Below are positions 16,764 to 25,972 of a stretch of 64,000 bases of DNA, in pieces. The stretch is taken from NCBI GenBank assembly GCA_944325525.1, contig CALVAK010000001.1, positions 124,001 to 188,000 of the forward strand, given 5' to 3'. Within the stretch, counting starts at the first letter, position 1, and each line of letters opens with the position of its first letter. Both the position numbers and the translations under genes were made by a program. This stretch comes from Candidatus Gastranaerophilales bacterium. Lineage in GTDB: Bacteria > Cyanobacteriota > Vampirovibrionia > Gastranaerophilales > Gastranaerophilaceae. The notes under the pieces were generated by a model. The model worked only from the letters and a program-made list of their open reading frames with translations, ran no database searches and had not been told where the DNA came from.

Positions 16764-17111
16764 TTAACCTCTGCTAATTTTTTGTGCCAGTTTTTTCATA
16801 GACGGCAATTCTGAAATGTTATTCATAACAGCAGGTATGTTTGCTCCGGGAGTATAATCCTCAGTTTCTAATTTTGCAAGCATCGTTGTATTTGCTGTGT
16901 CGCCTGCAATTAAGAATCTTTCTTCGCCTGCTTTTATTACATATATAGATTTGCTTGCAGATAATTTAAGTGAATTTTCCACCTTTAAAAAGTTTTTATC
17001 AGCTGAACGCTGATTATTATAGCCGGTTTTTTTGTAAATAAATAAAGCCATAACTATAAAGCCTATCATAGCAAAAGTGTATGTAACAAAATTTATTAAA
17101 TAACTATTCAT
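16764..17111 (-). CDS. fliO: Flagellar biosynthesis protein FliO-like
   Basis: A 115-residue protein with one N-terminal membrane helix (about 8-27) and a small cytoplasmic domain. The pattern KLSASKSIYVIKAGEERFLIAGDTANTTMLAKL matches the FliO core, in which a hydrophobic strand is followed by a G-E-E/D-R-x-L-I-G-x-T turn. FliO stabilises FliP during export-gate assembly and is found in flagellar but usually not injectisome loci, which supports a flagellar origin. It lies between the SpoA gene and fliP, 8 and 1 nt from them. Confidence 0.8.
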   Translation of the reverse strand: MNSYLINFVTYTFAMIGFIVMALFIYKKTGYNNQRSADKNFLKVENSLKLSASKSIYVIKAGEERFLIAGDTANTTMLAKLETEDYTPGANIPAVMNNISELPSMKKLAQKISRG

Positions 17112-17119
17112 TCTTACCT

Positions 17120-18361
17120 CTAAATACTTTCATCTTCTATTTCAAAGTCGCTGTAGTCAAAGTTTTCATTTTCAGGAGCAGCCTGCTGCTGTTTTGGTTC
17201 TGCATTTTGTTTTTGTGCGGGTGGCGGCGGGGGTGCTGTTCTCGCCTTTTTTTGTGCAGGAGCTGCTGCTTCTTTCAGCCTTTCCGGTGTTTTTGCATTT
17301 GCCGCTTGTGGTTTTTGACTCTGCGGTGTTTCTTTTGATTTTTTTACATTATCTATTCTTACACCGTATCTGTCATTGAGTATTACAAGTTCACCAGTTG
17401 CAACAATCTGGTTTTCAACTCTTAAATTGATTTTATTGTCATATACGGAACCTACATCAATAACTAGACCTTCTGAAATCTGTTTTAATTCTCCCAGAGT
17501 TAATTTCACGTTATCAAATTCCGCAACGATATCAACAAGAATTGAATCCCACATGTTTTGAGGTTTTATACTTGTTTCTTCTTCCATTTCATTGCCTCCA
17601 TTATTATCAATACTTATTATTAATGACGGGTTAGGGTTAACTTTAAAGCTTATTTCTTTATCATTAAGCATTATTGCCATCTTATTTATGTCACTTTCTT
17701 CAAGGACAAGTATATCACCGTCTTCAAGGGCTTTTATGTCAGTCAGGGCAATTTTTGATTTACCAAGCCTGAGTCTTAAGTTTACACAAGTTTTTTTAAA
17801 ATCATTTATTGTATATGTTTCTTTTCTGACTTCTGTTTTAAGTTCGGGAAGAATGTAATCCGGAAGAGTTATAATGATTTTCCCCAGATGTTTTTTTCCT
17901 TCTTTCAAGTAAAAAGTAAAATTAAAATTTTCACTTTGTTGTAATATTTTTTTATTTGCTTCAATTTTATTAAGCTTGTTTTCAATGTTTTTAAAGAAAA
18001 AAACAGTGTAAGATTTTATCAACATTGCTTCTATATTTGTAAGATTTTTCAATTTGAAAGCATTTTCAGCTGAGCCCAGGGTTGTATCAAGTAAATGTTC
18101 AATAACTCCAGATGAAAGTTTCATTATAAAATTGGCTGTTTTACTTACGGGGATTTTATTTACAAAATATTCATCACCGTAAAAAAGGATATTATCATTA
18201 TTTGATATCCCCATAAACCGGATGTTGAAATCTTTTTGAAAAAAGGTATTGGTTGATTTTATAAGTTCTTGATACAAATTTGAATAAAACCATGGATAAG
18301 TATCGAAAAAAATATCTGTATTCAGCATATTTGAAGTTGTATCTGTAGTTAGAACTGTCAT
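17120..18361 (-). CDS. Double-SpoA switch/C-ring protein (FliM/FliN or SctQ-like)
   Basis: A 413-residue cytoplasmic protein, first gene of the export operon. The N-terminal ~180 residues resemble the middle domain of FliM/SctQ (LLDTTLGSAENAF, LTNIEAMLIKSY). Two SpoA (FliN-type) domains follow at about 190-252 and 270-340; the second has the cleaner FliN pattern (ISEGLVIDVGSVYDNKINLRV). A Pro/Gln/Ala-rich tail (341-400) ends in an acidic peptide. Two SpoA domains in one chain is the SctQ layout, not normal FliN, yet the operon has FliO. It could be a fused FliM-FliN. ATG follows AGGG. Confidence 0.82.
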   Translation of the reverse strand: MTVLTTDTTSNMLNTDIFFDTYPWFYSNLYQELIKSTNTFFQKDFNIRFMGISNNDNILFYGDEYFVNKIPVSKTANFIMKLSSGVIEHLLDTTLGSAENAFKLKNLTNIEAMLIKSYTVFFFKNIENKLNKIEANKKILQQSENFNFTFYLKEGKKHLGKIIITLPDYILPELKTEVRKETYTINDFKKTCVNLRLRLGKSKIALTDIKALEDGDILVLEESDINKMAIMLNDKEISFKVNPNPSLIISIDNNGGNEMEEETSIKPQNMWDSILVDIVAEFDNVKLTLGELKQISEGLVIDVGSVYDNKINLRVENQIVATGELVILNDRYGVRIDNVKKSKETPQSQKPQAANAKTPERLKEAAAPAQKKARTAPPPPPAQKQNAEPKQQQAAPENENFDYSDFEIEDESI

Positions 18362-18413
18362 TGTTTTCCCTAATCTTTTTATCCATTAAAAATACAATAT
18401 ATTTTTTTACATG

Positions 18414-18422
18414 CGGGTACAT
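18414..18422 (-). promoter_or_regulatory. 9-bp element upstream of the export operon
   Basis: Reads ATGTACCCG toward the SpoA gene, ending 52 nt before its ATG. An identical element in the same relative orientation lies upstream of the divergent methyltransferase gene. Confidence 0.4.
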
Positions 18423-18538
18423 CATATATTTGTTGTATTTTTAAAATGATAAATGTATTTATTTCTTTAATGCTACAGCTCTATTTTGTCATGTTTCAGT
18501 GGCATTTTTTATAAATCATCAATTTAAATGATACTAAT

Positions 18539-18547
18539 ATGTACCCG
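18539..18547 (+). promoter_or_regulatory. 9-bp element upstream of the DNA methyltransferase
   Basis: Reads ATGTACCCG toward the methyltransferase gene, ending 47 nt before its ATG. It pairs with the copy at 18414-18422; the two could bind one regulator. Confidence 0.4.
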
Positions 18548-18594
18548 TTTTTATATACTAAACAAATAGATATATTAGATATTTGGGGAAATGT

Positions 18595-19470
18595 ATGGCA
18601 AAACTGAGTAATATAAAAAGAGTTAAAATCAAAGAACAACAGCCTGATTTACGAATAGTAAAGAAGACGAAAACAAAGCCGTACAGTGATATAGATTTAA
18701 ATAACTGGAAGGATTATTCTCATATAAAAACCGATACGTGGTGGGATTTTCCATCAAGAGATAATACTCACGGTCATTCTAACGAATATCACGGGAACTA
18801 TATACCTCAAATAGCACAACAATTGTATGAAAGATTTACAAGAAAAGGCGATGTAATACTGGATATGTTTTTAGGCTCCGGAACATCTGCTATTGAAGCT
18901 GTTAATATGCAAAGAAGGTGTATCGGTGTTGAATTAAAACCTGAACAGGTCGATATAGTAAGTAAAAAATTTACTGAAAAACAACTTGTAACAAGTGTTA
19001 ATTTAATCTGTGCAGATAGTACATCTAATGTTGTAAAAGAAAAAATTCAGGCAAGACTGGATGTTATGAGAGAAGAAAAAGCCCAGTTTTTAATTCTTCA
19101 TCCGCCGTATGATGATATTATTAAATTTTCTGATATGAAAGAGGATTTATCAAACTGCAAAAATACTGAAGAATTTTATGAAATGTTTAAAAAATCAGCT
19201 GAAAACGGGTACGAAATGCTAGAAAAAGGCAGATTTGCCGCTTTGATTATCGGGGATAAGTATCATAATGGTGAAATCGTACCTTTAGGTGCTGATTGTG
19301 CAGCGAAAATGCGTGAAATTGGATTTAAAATGAAAGCTGTAATTGTTAAAAATATGGAAGGTAATGAGAGAGCAAAAGGTAAAACAGCCAATCTATGGAG
19401 ATATAGAGCTTTAAACGGTGGTTTTTATATTTTTAAACACGAATATATTTATGTCTTCCAGAAGGTTTGA
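18595..19470 (+). CDS. Orphan DNA methyltransferase (N4/N6 type)
   Basis: SAM-dependent DNA modification enzyme of the N4-cytosine/N6-adenine family. From ATG 18595 (GGGGAA site 4 nt upstream; a TTG at 18583 would overlap that site) it has 291 residues. Motif I is DMFLGSGTSA (about 90-99), and the catalytic motif IV is HPPY (about 169-172) instead of D/S/N-PPY. Motif I precedes motif IV, a permuted order for a protein whose motif I is of the beta type. The N-terminal block DTWWDFPSRD and YHGNYIPQI is characteristic of a subfamily. No restriction endonuclease is adjacent, so a regulatory or epigenetic role is possible. The stop overlaps the next gene by 22 nt. Confidence 0.85.
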   Translation: MAKLSNIKRVKIKEQQPDLRIVKKTKTKPYSDIDLNNWKDYSHIKTDTWWDFPSRDNTHGHSNEYHGNYIPQIAQQLYERFTRKGDVILDMFLGSGTSAIEAVNMQRRCIGVELKPEQVDIVSKKFTEKQLVTSVNLICADSTSNVVKEKIQARLDVMREEKAQFLILHPPYDDIIKFSDMKEDLSNCKNTEEFYEMFKKSAENGYEMLEKGRFAALIIGDKYHNGEIVPLGADCAAKMREIGFKMKAVIVKNMEGNERAKGKTANLWRYRALNGGFYIFKHEYIYVFQKV

Positions 19471-21467
19471 GAATATTTTATATATTCTTCTTTTGCTTTG
19501 CCTGAATATTTAACATAAAAAATACAAGTATTTATGTAATCGTATATTTTTATTATTTCAATGCCGTTTGGGAATTTAATATATTCATTATTTAATTTTG
19601 TAGACATAATATAATTAACACCTAGTTTAGGCAGATCATTATAGGAAAGATATAATATAAATGCATCATTTACATTTGTGTAAAAGGAAGAAACAGAATC
19701 CATAGTTAAATATAAAGGAATATGAGCATATCTGTTATAAGCTTGCTTATATTTTTTCTCGGAATCTATTGTTCCCCAGAGTTTTAAATTAGGATATATA
19801 TTTGTTGAATTTATTGTTGGAGCTCCGAATATTGCAGGGAAATTACATATAGGATAAAAATCAGCCACAATCCAGCGGCCGGGGTTTTCTTTCTGTATTT
19901 GTTGTATTATTTTTGCTGCCGGAATTTCATATAACGTGTTTAATCCTTTCATAACAGGATTAATAAGACTAAAGCATATTAAAGAGGCAATTATCGCTCC
20001 TGATGTTAATATATATTTTGTTTTTGTGTTGTTTTCTATTGCTTTTATAATAAAGTAAGAAAGAAAAAACATAAAAACCAGTATCAGGGAGATATATAGG
20101 TTAATCATAAATATATTTGTATCTTGCGGTAGTTCTTTTATTTGCAGCTGCTTTAGAATATATAGACGAGTACCGATTATAAGAATATATAATACTGAAA
20201 TTAGCCATTTTGAATTTATTTGAACTACTTTTTTTGTGCTTAACAATCTCATTAATAAAATAAGGTCAATAAACGATGTAGCCATCACTGCTCTGCTGGA
20301 AGATAAAATCATACAGGTAATTTTTGCTATAAAGTCCGGAAAGCCTAATATAATATATACAACCAGAAAAAATTGTATACACAATAATGTTAAAATTAGT
20401 TTATCTTCAAATTTAGTTTTAACTAAATAATAAATACTTATAAGGAAGGGAAGTGGAAATAGTCCTATGAAATGTGAAAGTTCACAGATATTCATAAAAG
20501 AAAATAAATTAGCAGGCAATAGATAATAGAATAAAGTATTTGTATACCCTCCTCCTAAGTCGTGTCTTTGTCCTGGATATATTGTATCTCTTGTTATATT
20601 TATTGCTTCCATTGACGGTATAATTAAAGATAAGATAATTAAAACGGCAACAGTAATTGAAATAACCGGAAAGATAATATTGATTTTTTTATTAGAAACA
20701 GTCTTAAAATTTGAAATAATATAATATAAGCCAATAGCTGCAAATATATAACCGAACGGAACCTGCCATGCAGGGTAAAAACATAAAACAAAACCTGAAA
20801 TACACAGGGCAAGAAGTATTGATAAAAGCAGCTTTATTTTATATTTATCAGTCTTCATAAAATAATATGTACTGATAACTCCCAACTCTCCCCAGAAGAT
20901 TTGTTCTACAAGGTCATTAACAGCAAACCACCATTGAATTCCGGGAGAAAATACGGTTAAAACACTCCCCGTTAAAGATAATAATTTATTTCTTCTTGTA
21001 AGAATCATAAAGAATTCAAATGTTGCCAGAAAAAGAAAAATCATTCTGCCGCACCAGAACCAGGAAAGTCCTTTTGCTTCATTTAGAATAAGGTATCCCC
21101 AGTAAAACGGCTTTACAACAGAGAAAAAAGCTTTTATCGGTTGATTATATGTTGTAGCCATATTTGTAGGTGTAGCACGCCATATAGAATTATCTATTTT
21201 ATAATTTTCATATTTTTGGCTAAGTGCCATCGGAGTATGAAGAGCCCATTCATCTGTACGAACGTGCTGTGATTTGCCTAAAATAGGTTTTGAAAATACA
21301 CTTATGTTTGCTCCCGGCTGTATAAATCTATTATATAGTTCTATCGATGAACCGTGAATTTCCAAAAATACAAGCAAAGAGAATAATAATATACATATTA
21401 AAATACGATATTTATATATTTTATTAAAAATTTGCAGCAGATTTGTTTTTATTTCCGTAAGTTTCAT
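19449..21467 (-). CDS. Large multi-pass membrane protein, GT-C-like, paired with GT2
   Basis: A 672-residue polytopic protein with about 12 hydrophobic segments. The first extracytoplasmic loop after TM1 contains SKPILGKSQHVRTDEWALHTP, and Asp/Glu in the first long loop is typical of GT-C glycosyltransferases that use polyprenyl-linked sugars. I do not recognise the exact family; YfhO-like and related large membrane proteins are alternatives. Its start overlaps the GT2 gene by 44 nt, so the two are co-translated and probably act in one pathway: GT2 makes a lipid-linked sugar, this protein transfers it outside. That pathway is inference. Confidence 0.7.
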   Translation of the reverse strand: MKLTEIKTNLLQIFNKIYKYRILICILLFSLLVFLEIHGSSIELYNRFIQPGANISVFSKPILGKSQHVRTDEWALHTPMALSQKYENYKIDNSIWRATPTNMATTYNQPIKAFFSVVKPFYWGYLILNEAKGLSWFWCGRMIFLFLATFEFFMILTRRNKLLSLTGSVLTVFSPGIQWWFAVNDLVEQIFWGELGVISTYYFMKTDKYKIKLLLSILLALCISGFVLCFYPAWQVPFGYIFAAIGLYYIISNFKTVSNKKINIIFPVISITVAVLIILSLIIPSMEAINITRDTIYPGQRHDLGGGYTNTLFYYLLPANLFSFMNICELSHFIGLFPLPFLISIYYLVKTKFEDKLILTLLCIQFFLVVYIILGFPDFIAKITCMILSSSRAVMATSFIDLILLMRLLSTKKVVQINSKWLISVLYILIIGTRLYILKQLQIKELPQDTNIFMINLYISLILVFMFFLSYFIIKAIENNTKTKYILTSGAIIASLICFSLINPVMKGLNTLYEIPAAKIIQQIQKENPGRWIVADFYPICNFPAIFGAPTINSTNIYPNLKLWGTIDSEKKYKQAYNRYAHIPLYLTMDSVSSFYTNVNDAFILYLSYNDLPKLGVNYIMSTKLNNEYIKFPNGIEIIKIYDYINTCIFYVKYSGKAKEEYIKYSQTFWKT

Positions 21468-22389
21468 ATTGAATTAATTTCCATTCATAATTTCTTTTGT
21501 CGGCTTGAGTAAAAGTATCCAGAATGAGTCCGCATACAAGTGAAAGAACAGCCATTATTTCAAGACCTGAAGCTAATATTGCCAGCGGAACATGAGTTAC
21601 GTAGCGGATTTCTATATAATCTTTTATAGAAGGAATTCCGGCAGCCAGCCCCAGAAAGAAAAGGAATAAGGAAATTAATGTAAAAAACATTAAAGGTCTG
21701 TAGTTTTTAAATAGATTAAATATAGTTAATAAAACCTTAACCCCGTCAGCGTATGTGTTGAGCTTTGATATACTGCCTTCTTGTCTGTTTTTATAATTAA
21801 CAGGAATTTGTAAAATTGATAATCTTTTATCAAGAGCATGAATGCTCATTTCTGTTTCTAATTCAAATCCGCAGCTCATCACGGGAAAATTTTTAACAAA
21901 TTTCCGGCTGAAAGCTCTATATCCTGTCATTATATCTTTAATATCTCCGTTAAATATGTAGTTAACAAAGAATTTTACAAGTTTATTTCCAAAATTATGG
22001 CACAAACGTTTGTTTTCTTTTTCATAAGAACCATTAGACAACCTGTCACCTATGACCATTTCAGCTTTACCTTCAATAATAGGCATAATAAGTTCTAATG
22101 CACAATCGGCAGGATATGTATCATCCCCGTCTGCCATAAGATATACATCAGCTTCTATTTGTGAAAACATTGAACGGATTACATAACTTTTCCCCTGTTT
22201 ATATTCCTTTCTTACTATAGCTCCTGCTTTTTCTGCTATTTCTGCGGTATTGTCCGTTGAATTGTTATCGTATACATATATTTTGGCATCAGGAAGTGCA
22301 TTCTTAAAATCATTAATAACCTTTAAAATGGTTAATGATTCATTATAACAGGGTATTAGTACTGCAACTTCTGTGTTATCAAATTTCAA
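21424..22389 (-). CDS. Glycosyltransferase family 2, polyprenyl-phosphate type with C-terminal membrane helices
   Basis: A 321-residue GT-A enzyme. N-terminal nucleotide-binding VAVLIPCYNES, the metal-binding DGDD (MADGDDTYPAD) near residue 90, then GYRAFSRKFV typical of DPM1/GtrB/ArnC-like transferases. Two hydrophobic helices at the C-terminus (about 228-255 and 268-295) anchor it. Likely transfers a sugar to undecaprenyl phosphate on the cytoplasmic face. Overlaps the downstream membrane protein gene by 44 nt. Confidence 0.88.
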   Translation of the reverse strand: MKFDNTEVAVLIPCYNESLTILKVINDFKNALPDAKIYVYDNNSTDNTAEIAEKAGAIVRKEYKQGKSYVIRSMFSQIEADVYLMADGDDTYPADCALELIMPIIEGKAEMVIGDRLSNGSYEKENKRLCHNFGNKLVKFFVNYIFNGDIKDIMTGYRAFSRKFVKNFPVMSCGFELETEMSIHALDKRLSILQIPVNYKNRQEGSISKLNTYADGVKVLLTIFNLFKNYRPLMFFTLISLFLFFLGLAAGIPSIKDYIEIRYVTHVPLAILASGLEIMAVLSLVCGLILDTFTQADKRNYEWKLIQYETYGNKNKSAANF

Positions 22390-22471
22390 AATTATACTCC
22401 GTTTTCAGATACAATAATCCAGATGTTTACATATTAATTTACTATATAACTATAATATAAACAATTTGTTA

Positions 22472-22509
22472 AAAAAAAGAACCTTTGTTTTAACAAAGGT
22501 TCTTTTTTT
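22472..22509. terminator. Strong intrinsic terminator (bidirectional)
   Basis: A 16-bp perfect stem (22472-22487 with 22494-22509), 6-nt loop and A/T runs at both ends. On the minus strand it ends the acyl-CoA synthetase transcript, separating it from the GT2 gene. Confidence 0.92.
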
Positions 22510-22519
22510 GAGTTTTTAT

Positions 22520-24676
22520 TTAGCAAGCACAAGAACAAGCACCTTTTAATGTTTCCTGAGCTTCTTTTAATCTTACTTTAATACGTCCGTCAACAGCAAT
22601 GCCTTCACCTGTTTTTTCGGATATTAATAAAGGATTGATATCAAGTTCATCAATAAACTTAAAGTCGGAAACTAATTGAGAAAGTCTTAAAAGAGTTTCT
22701 TGTATTTGTCCTATTTGAGCCGGTGTTGTGCCTCTTGCTCCTTGCAGTAATTTATATGCTTTAACGGAAGTAATCATATCCATTGCATCTTCATCAGTAA
22801 GAGGTGCAATTCTGAAGTTAACATCTTTCATAACTTCAACAAATACACCGCCGAGACCGAACATCATCATAGGTCCGTATTGAGGATCTGTTGCAATACC
22901 GCATACCATTTCACGACTGCCTTTTACCATTTCCTGAATTATTACACCTTCAAGACCATCTAATAAACCTTTATCTTCAAGTCTTTTTAATAATGCACGG
23001 TACTCATTTCTTAATTGTTCTTCGCTTCTTATGTTTACAACAACACCACCAACATCTGTTTTATGAGAAGTTGTTTTAGAAGTCATTTTCATAACAACCG
23101 GATATCCTATTGAATTACCGAGTGTAACAACTTGTTCTTCATCTGTTGCAAGACCGTATTTGCAAGCTCTGATTCCGTATGCCTGAAGCACGTCAATACT
23201 TTCAAGAGTTGTAAGCTGATCTCTTCCTTCATCAATTGATTTTTTAATTATGGAAGCGGCTTTTTCTCTGTCAACATCATAGCAAGGAATTTTTCCTGCC
23301 GGTTTGTTCATCCATTGTCTTTGTTCATCTAATCTCAATAATGCTTCTGCTGCTTCTTCTGCATACATATAGAATGGCATATTTACATCCATATTCGCAA
23401 TTTTTCCAAAGAAGTCATTAGTTGTCATAAATACACCTACTATAGGTTTTTGAGGATTTTTTGCTTTAATGTCAATAAGAGCATGAGCAACATCTATATC
23501 TTTTAAACCTAAGAAAGGTAAATAAATAACCATAATCATATCAACATTTTCATCTGCAATAACAGTTTCAAGTGTTTGAATGTAATGTTCAATAGGTGCA
23601 GAAGCAATCATATCAATAGGATTTTTAACTGATGCAGCAGAAGGAAGAAAACTTCTCAATTTTTCTTTTGTTTCATCAGTAATTTTTGCCATTTGCATAC
23701 CGCTTTCACAGATTGCATCAGTAGCCATAATTCCCGGACCGCCCGAGTTTGTAATAATGGCAACTCTGTTACCCTTTGGTATAGGACAATTTGAAAATGC
23801 TTTAGCATTTGCAAACAGGTTTTTCAAAGAAAACTCTCTTATTACTCCTGATTGTTTTAGTAAAGCAGCTGCAGCTTTATCAGCTCCGGCTAAAGATCCT
23901 GTGTGTGAAGATGCTGCACTTGCCCCTGCTGCACTTCTTCCTGATTTTAATGCTAAAATTGGTTTTTTCTTGGTTATTCTTGATGCTAATTTTCTGAAAT
24001 TTTGCGGGTTCTGAATTGATTCCATATATAACAATATTTGTTTTATATCATCATCATTTTCCCAGTATTCAAGCATTGTTTCTGCATTTATATCAGCCTG
24101 ATTTCCAATCGAAACAAATTGGGCAAAACCAATATTTAAGTCTTTTAATATATTTAAAATACCGCCGCCAAGAGCTCCTGATTGTGATACAAAACCTATA
24201 TCTCCTCTTACAGGAAGAGACTCAGCGAATGTTGCATCCATCATTACGTCCGGGTTTGTATTTAAAACACCAAGGCAGTTAGGGCCAACACATTTCATAC
24301 CGTACTCTTTTACTTTATTGAGTAACTGTTTTTCAAGTTCGGCACCTTCTTTTCCTGTTTCTTTAAACCCTGCGGTAATTATACATATACCTTTTATCCC
24401 CTTTTCGTGGCATTGGTCAATTGTATCAAGAACAAATTTTGCATTTACGACTATAACAGCTAAATCTACTTCTCCCGGTACTTCTTTTATTGAAGTATAA
24501 GCTTGAAACCCTTCAATTATACCGCCTTTCGGGTTAACAGGATATATTTTCCCGTTAAATTTATAGTCTCTTAATCTTTGCATAATTTCAGAACCGATTG
24601 TTTTCGGCTTTGTAGAAGCTCCTATTACGGCAATTGCCTTAGGCTTCATTATTTTGTCCAGAATTTCGTTTTGCAT
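22520..24676 (-). CDS. Acetate/acyl-CoA ligase (ADP-forming), fused alpha-beta
   Basis: Converts acyl-CoA, ADP and phosphate to the acid, CoA and ATP, an energy-conserving step in anaerobes. 718 residues: CoA-binding Rossmann domain at the N-terminus (AIAVIGASTKPKTIGSEIM), succinyl-CoA ligase-like domain with the phosphohistidine loop SSHTGSLAG (His258), then the ATP-grasp beta part (about 490-710, QEMVKGSREMVCGI). The C-terminus ends in a Cys-Ala run (ACSCAC), unusual but of unknown meaning. Acetate is the likely product, though other acyl substrates are possible. A single gene bounded by its own terminator. Confidence 0.93.
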   Translation of the reverse strand: MQNEILDKIMKPKAIAVIGASTKPKTIGSEIMQRLRDYKFNGKIYPVNPKGGIIEGFQAYTSIKEVPGEVDLAVIVVNAKFVLDTIDQCHEKGIKGICIITAGFKETGKEGAELEKQLLNKVKEYGMKCVGPNCLGVLNTNPDVMMDATFAESLPVRGDIGFVSQSGALGGGILNILKDLNIGFAQFVSIGNQADINAETMLEYWENDDDIKQILLYMESIQNPQNFRKLASRITKKKPILALKSGRSAAGASAASSHTGSLAGADKAAAALLKQSGVIREFSLKNLFANAKAFSNCPIPKGNRVAIITNSGGPGIMATDAICESGMQMAKITDETKEKLRSFLPSAASVKNPIDMIASAPIEHYIQTLETVIADENVDMIMVIYLPFLGLKDIDVAHALIDIKAKNPQKPIVGVFMTTNDFFGKIANMDVNMPFYMYAEEAAEALLRLDEQRQWMNKPAGKIPCYDVDREKAASIIKKSIDEGRDQLTTLESIDVLQAYGIRACKYGLATDEEQVVTLGNSIGYPVVMKMTSKTTSHKTDVGGVVVNIRSEEQLRNEYRALLKRLEDKGLLDGLEGVIIQEMVKGSREMVCGIATDPQYGPMMMFGLGGVFVEVMKDVNFRIAPLTDEDAMDMITSVKAYKLLQGARGTTPAQIGQIQETLLRLSQLVSDFKFIDELDINPLLISEKTGEGIAVDGRIKVRLKEAQETLKGACSCAC

Positions 24677-24703
24677 TTTTCTCTCCTGCTCTTTTTTCTG
24701 AAT

Positions 24704-25327
24704 CTAGTATCCATTATCTAACCAGGGGCGTTCTCTGAATTTTGCCCCTAATTCTTTTGTTATTTCAATACATTTCTGTATATCAACATCATAATTTTTA
24801 TAGCCTGTTACTATGGTCGCAGTGGTGTCAAAACCCTCTTTAACGGCTTCTTTAATAAAGTTTTTTACTGCTTCATATGCTCCATTTAATACAGGCAGCG
24901 AAATTTTGTTATATACTTCTTCGTTTTCGCCGTTAAGGCTGATTGAAAATTTGTCTATTAGTCCTTTTAGTTCAGGAAGAACATTTCGTTTATACACAAG
25001 ATTGGCCTGTCCGTTTGTGTTAATACGTAATATGGTATCCGGGTAATTGTCCTTTATGTACTTTGCAACATTTTTAAGGACATCAAGTTTTAGCATGGGT
25101 TCACCGTATCCGCAGAATATTATTTCATGTGAAAGCTTATCTTTAAGGGCTTCCAATTGGTTTATAACATCTTGGGCTTTTACATTTTCAGTATTTAAAA
25201 ATAAATTTGCACCCACCACATCTTCTTTAATATTTCGAATACAGAATACACAGTTATTTGTACAGCTATTAGTTAAATTAATATAAATTTTACCATCTAA
25301 AAGATATACAAGATTATAATCTGTCAT
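24704..25327 (-). CDS. TatD-associated-type radical SAM protein
   Basis: A 207-residue radical SAM protein. The N-terminal DGKIYINLTNSCTNNCVFCIRN gives the CX3CX2C cluster site (about residues 22-29), followed by FCGYGEPML. Short length and the N-terminal pattern match the family usually found next to tatD nucleases. No tatD is present here; it stands alone, divergent from padR. Its reaction is not established. Confidence 0.8.
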   Translation of the reverse strand: MTDYNLVYLLDGKIYINLTNSCTNNCVFCIRNIKEDVVGANLFLNTENVKAQDVINQLEALKDKLSHEIIFCGYGEPMLKLDVLKNVAKYIKDNYPDTILRINTNGQANLVYKRNVLPELKGLIDKFSISLNGENEEVYNKISLPVLNGAYEAVKNFIKEAVKEGFDTTATIVTGYKNYDVDIQKCIEITKELGAKFRERPWLDNGY

Positions 25328-25453
25328 TTAAACCGACCTCGCCTGACATTAATTGTTACACAAAGAAATATATTGAACAAGTTTTTTTATTAAAAAAAAA
25401 TAAAAAAAATGTAATATTTAGCCTAAAATAATGTTTTATGTTATTGTATAAGA

Positions 25454-25972
25454 ATGATAGAAATTCTTATTTTATACATTATTTATAAAAGAGAAAAAAC
25501 AATTTATTCAATAAGAAAAGATATTTTTGAAATATTTGGGGCTTATACAAAACCAAGCATAGGAACTATTTATCCCGCCTTAAAAAGATTGTTAGCGGCT
25601 AAAGCTGTTTCTCTGAATGAAAGAATATCAGACGGCGGTAAAAAATCTTCATATTATCTAATTACAAAAACAGGAATTGAATATTTTAAAAAATTGTTTT
25701 TTTCGTCACAGAGTGAAAATCCTACTTTGTTTTATAATCAACTGCAAACAAGGCTGGGAACAATGAGTCTTTTATCTATTGATGAAAGAAAACAGTTTGT
25801 TTTTGAAACATTAAAGCGTATTGAAATGTATAAATTTGAAATAGAAAACAAATTAAATGATGAATTTATAGATTTAGATTATTATCAAAGACAAATGATG
25901 GAAAAATCATTAAAAGATTTAAATGATTTAAGCGACTTTGTAAAGCAGCTGAAGGTTGACCATGCCGGCTAA
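25454..25972 (+). CDS. PadR family transcriptional regulator
   Basis: A 172-residue regulator with the PadR winged helix at the N-terminus (KPSIGTIYPALKRL is the recognition helix; SDGGKKSSYYLITKTGIEYFK the wing) and a helical C-terminal dimerisation part (about 110-170). PadR proteins usually repress neighbouring genes in response to small molecules. It overlaps the radical SAM gene by 11 nt, suggesting an operon, possibly self-regulated. Confidence 0.9.
   Translation: MIEILILYIIYKREKTIYSIRKDIFEIFGAYTKPSIGTIYPALKRLLAAKAVSLNERISDGGKKSSYYLITKTGIEYFKKLFFSSQSENPTLFYNQLQTRLGTMSLLSIDERKQFVFETLKRIEMYKFEIENKLNDEFIDLDYYQRQMMEKSLKDLNDLSDFVKQLKVDHAG

Noticed and set aside
25956..25961. TTG start of the DUF512 radical SAM gene
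   Set aside because: The ATG at 25962 is 6 nt after a GAAGG site; the TTG would lie immediately next to it.
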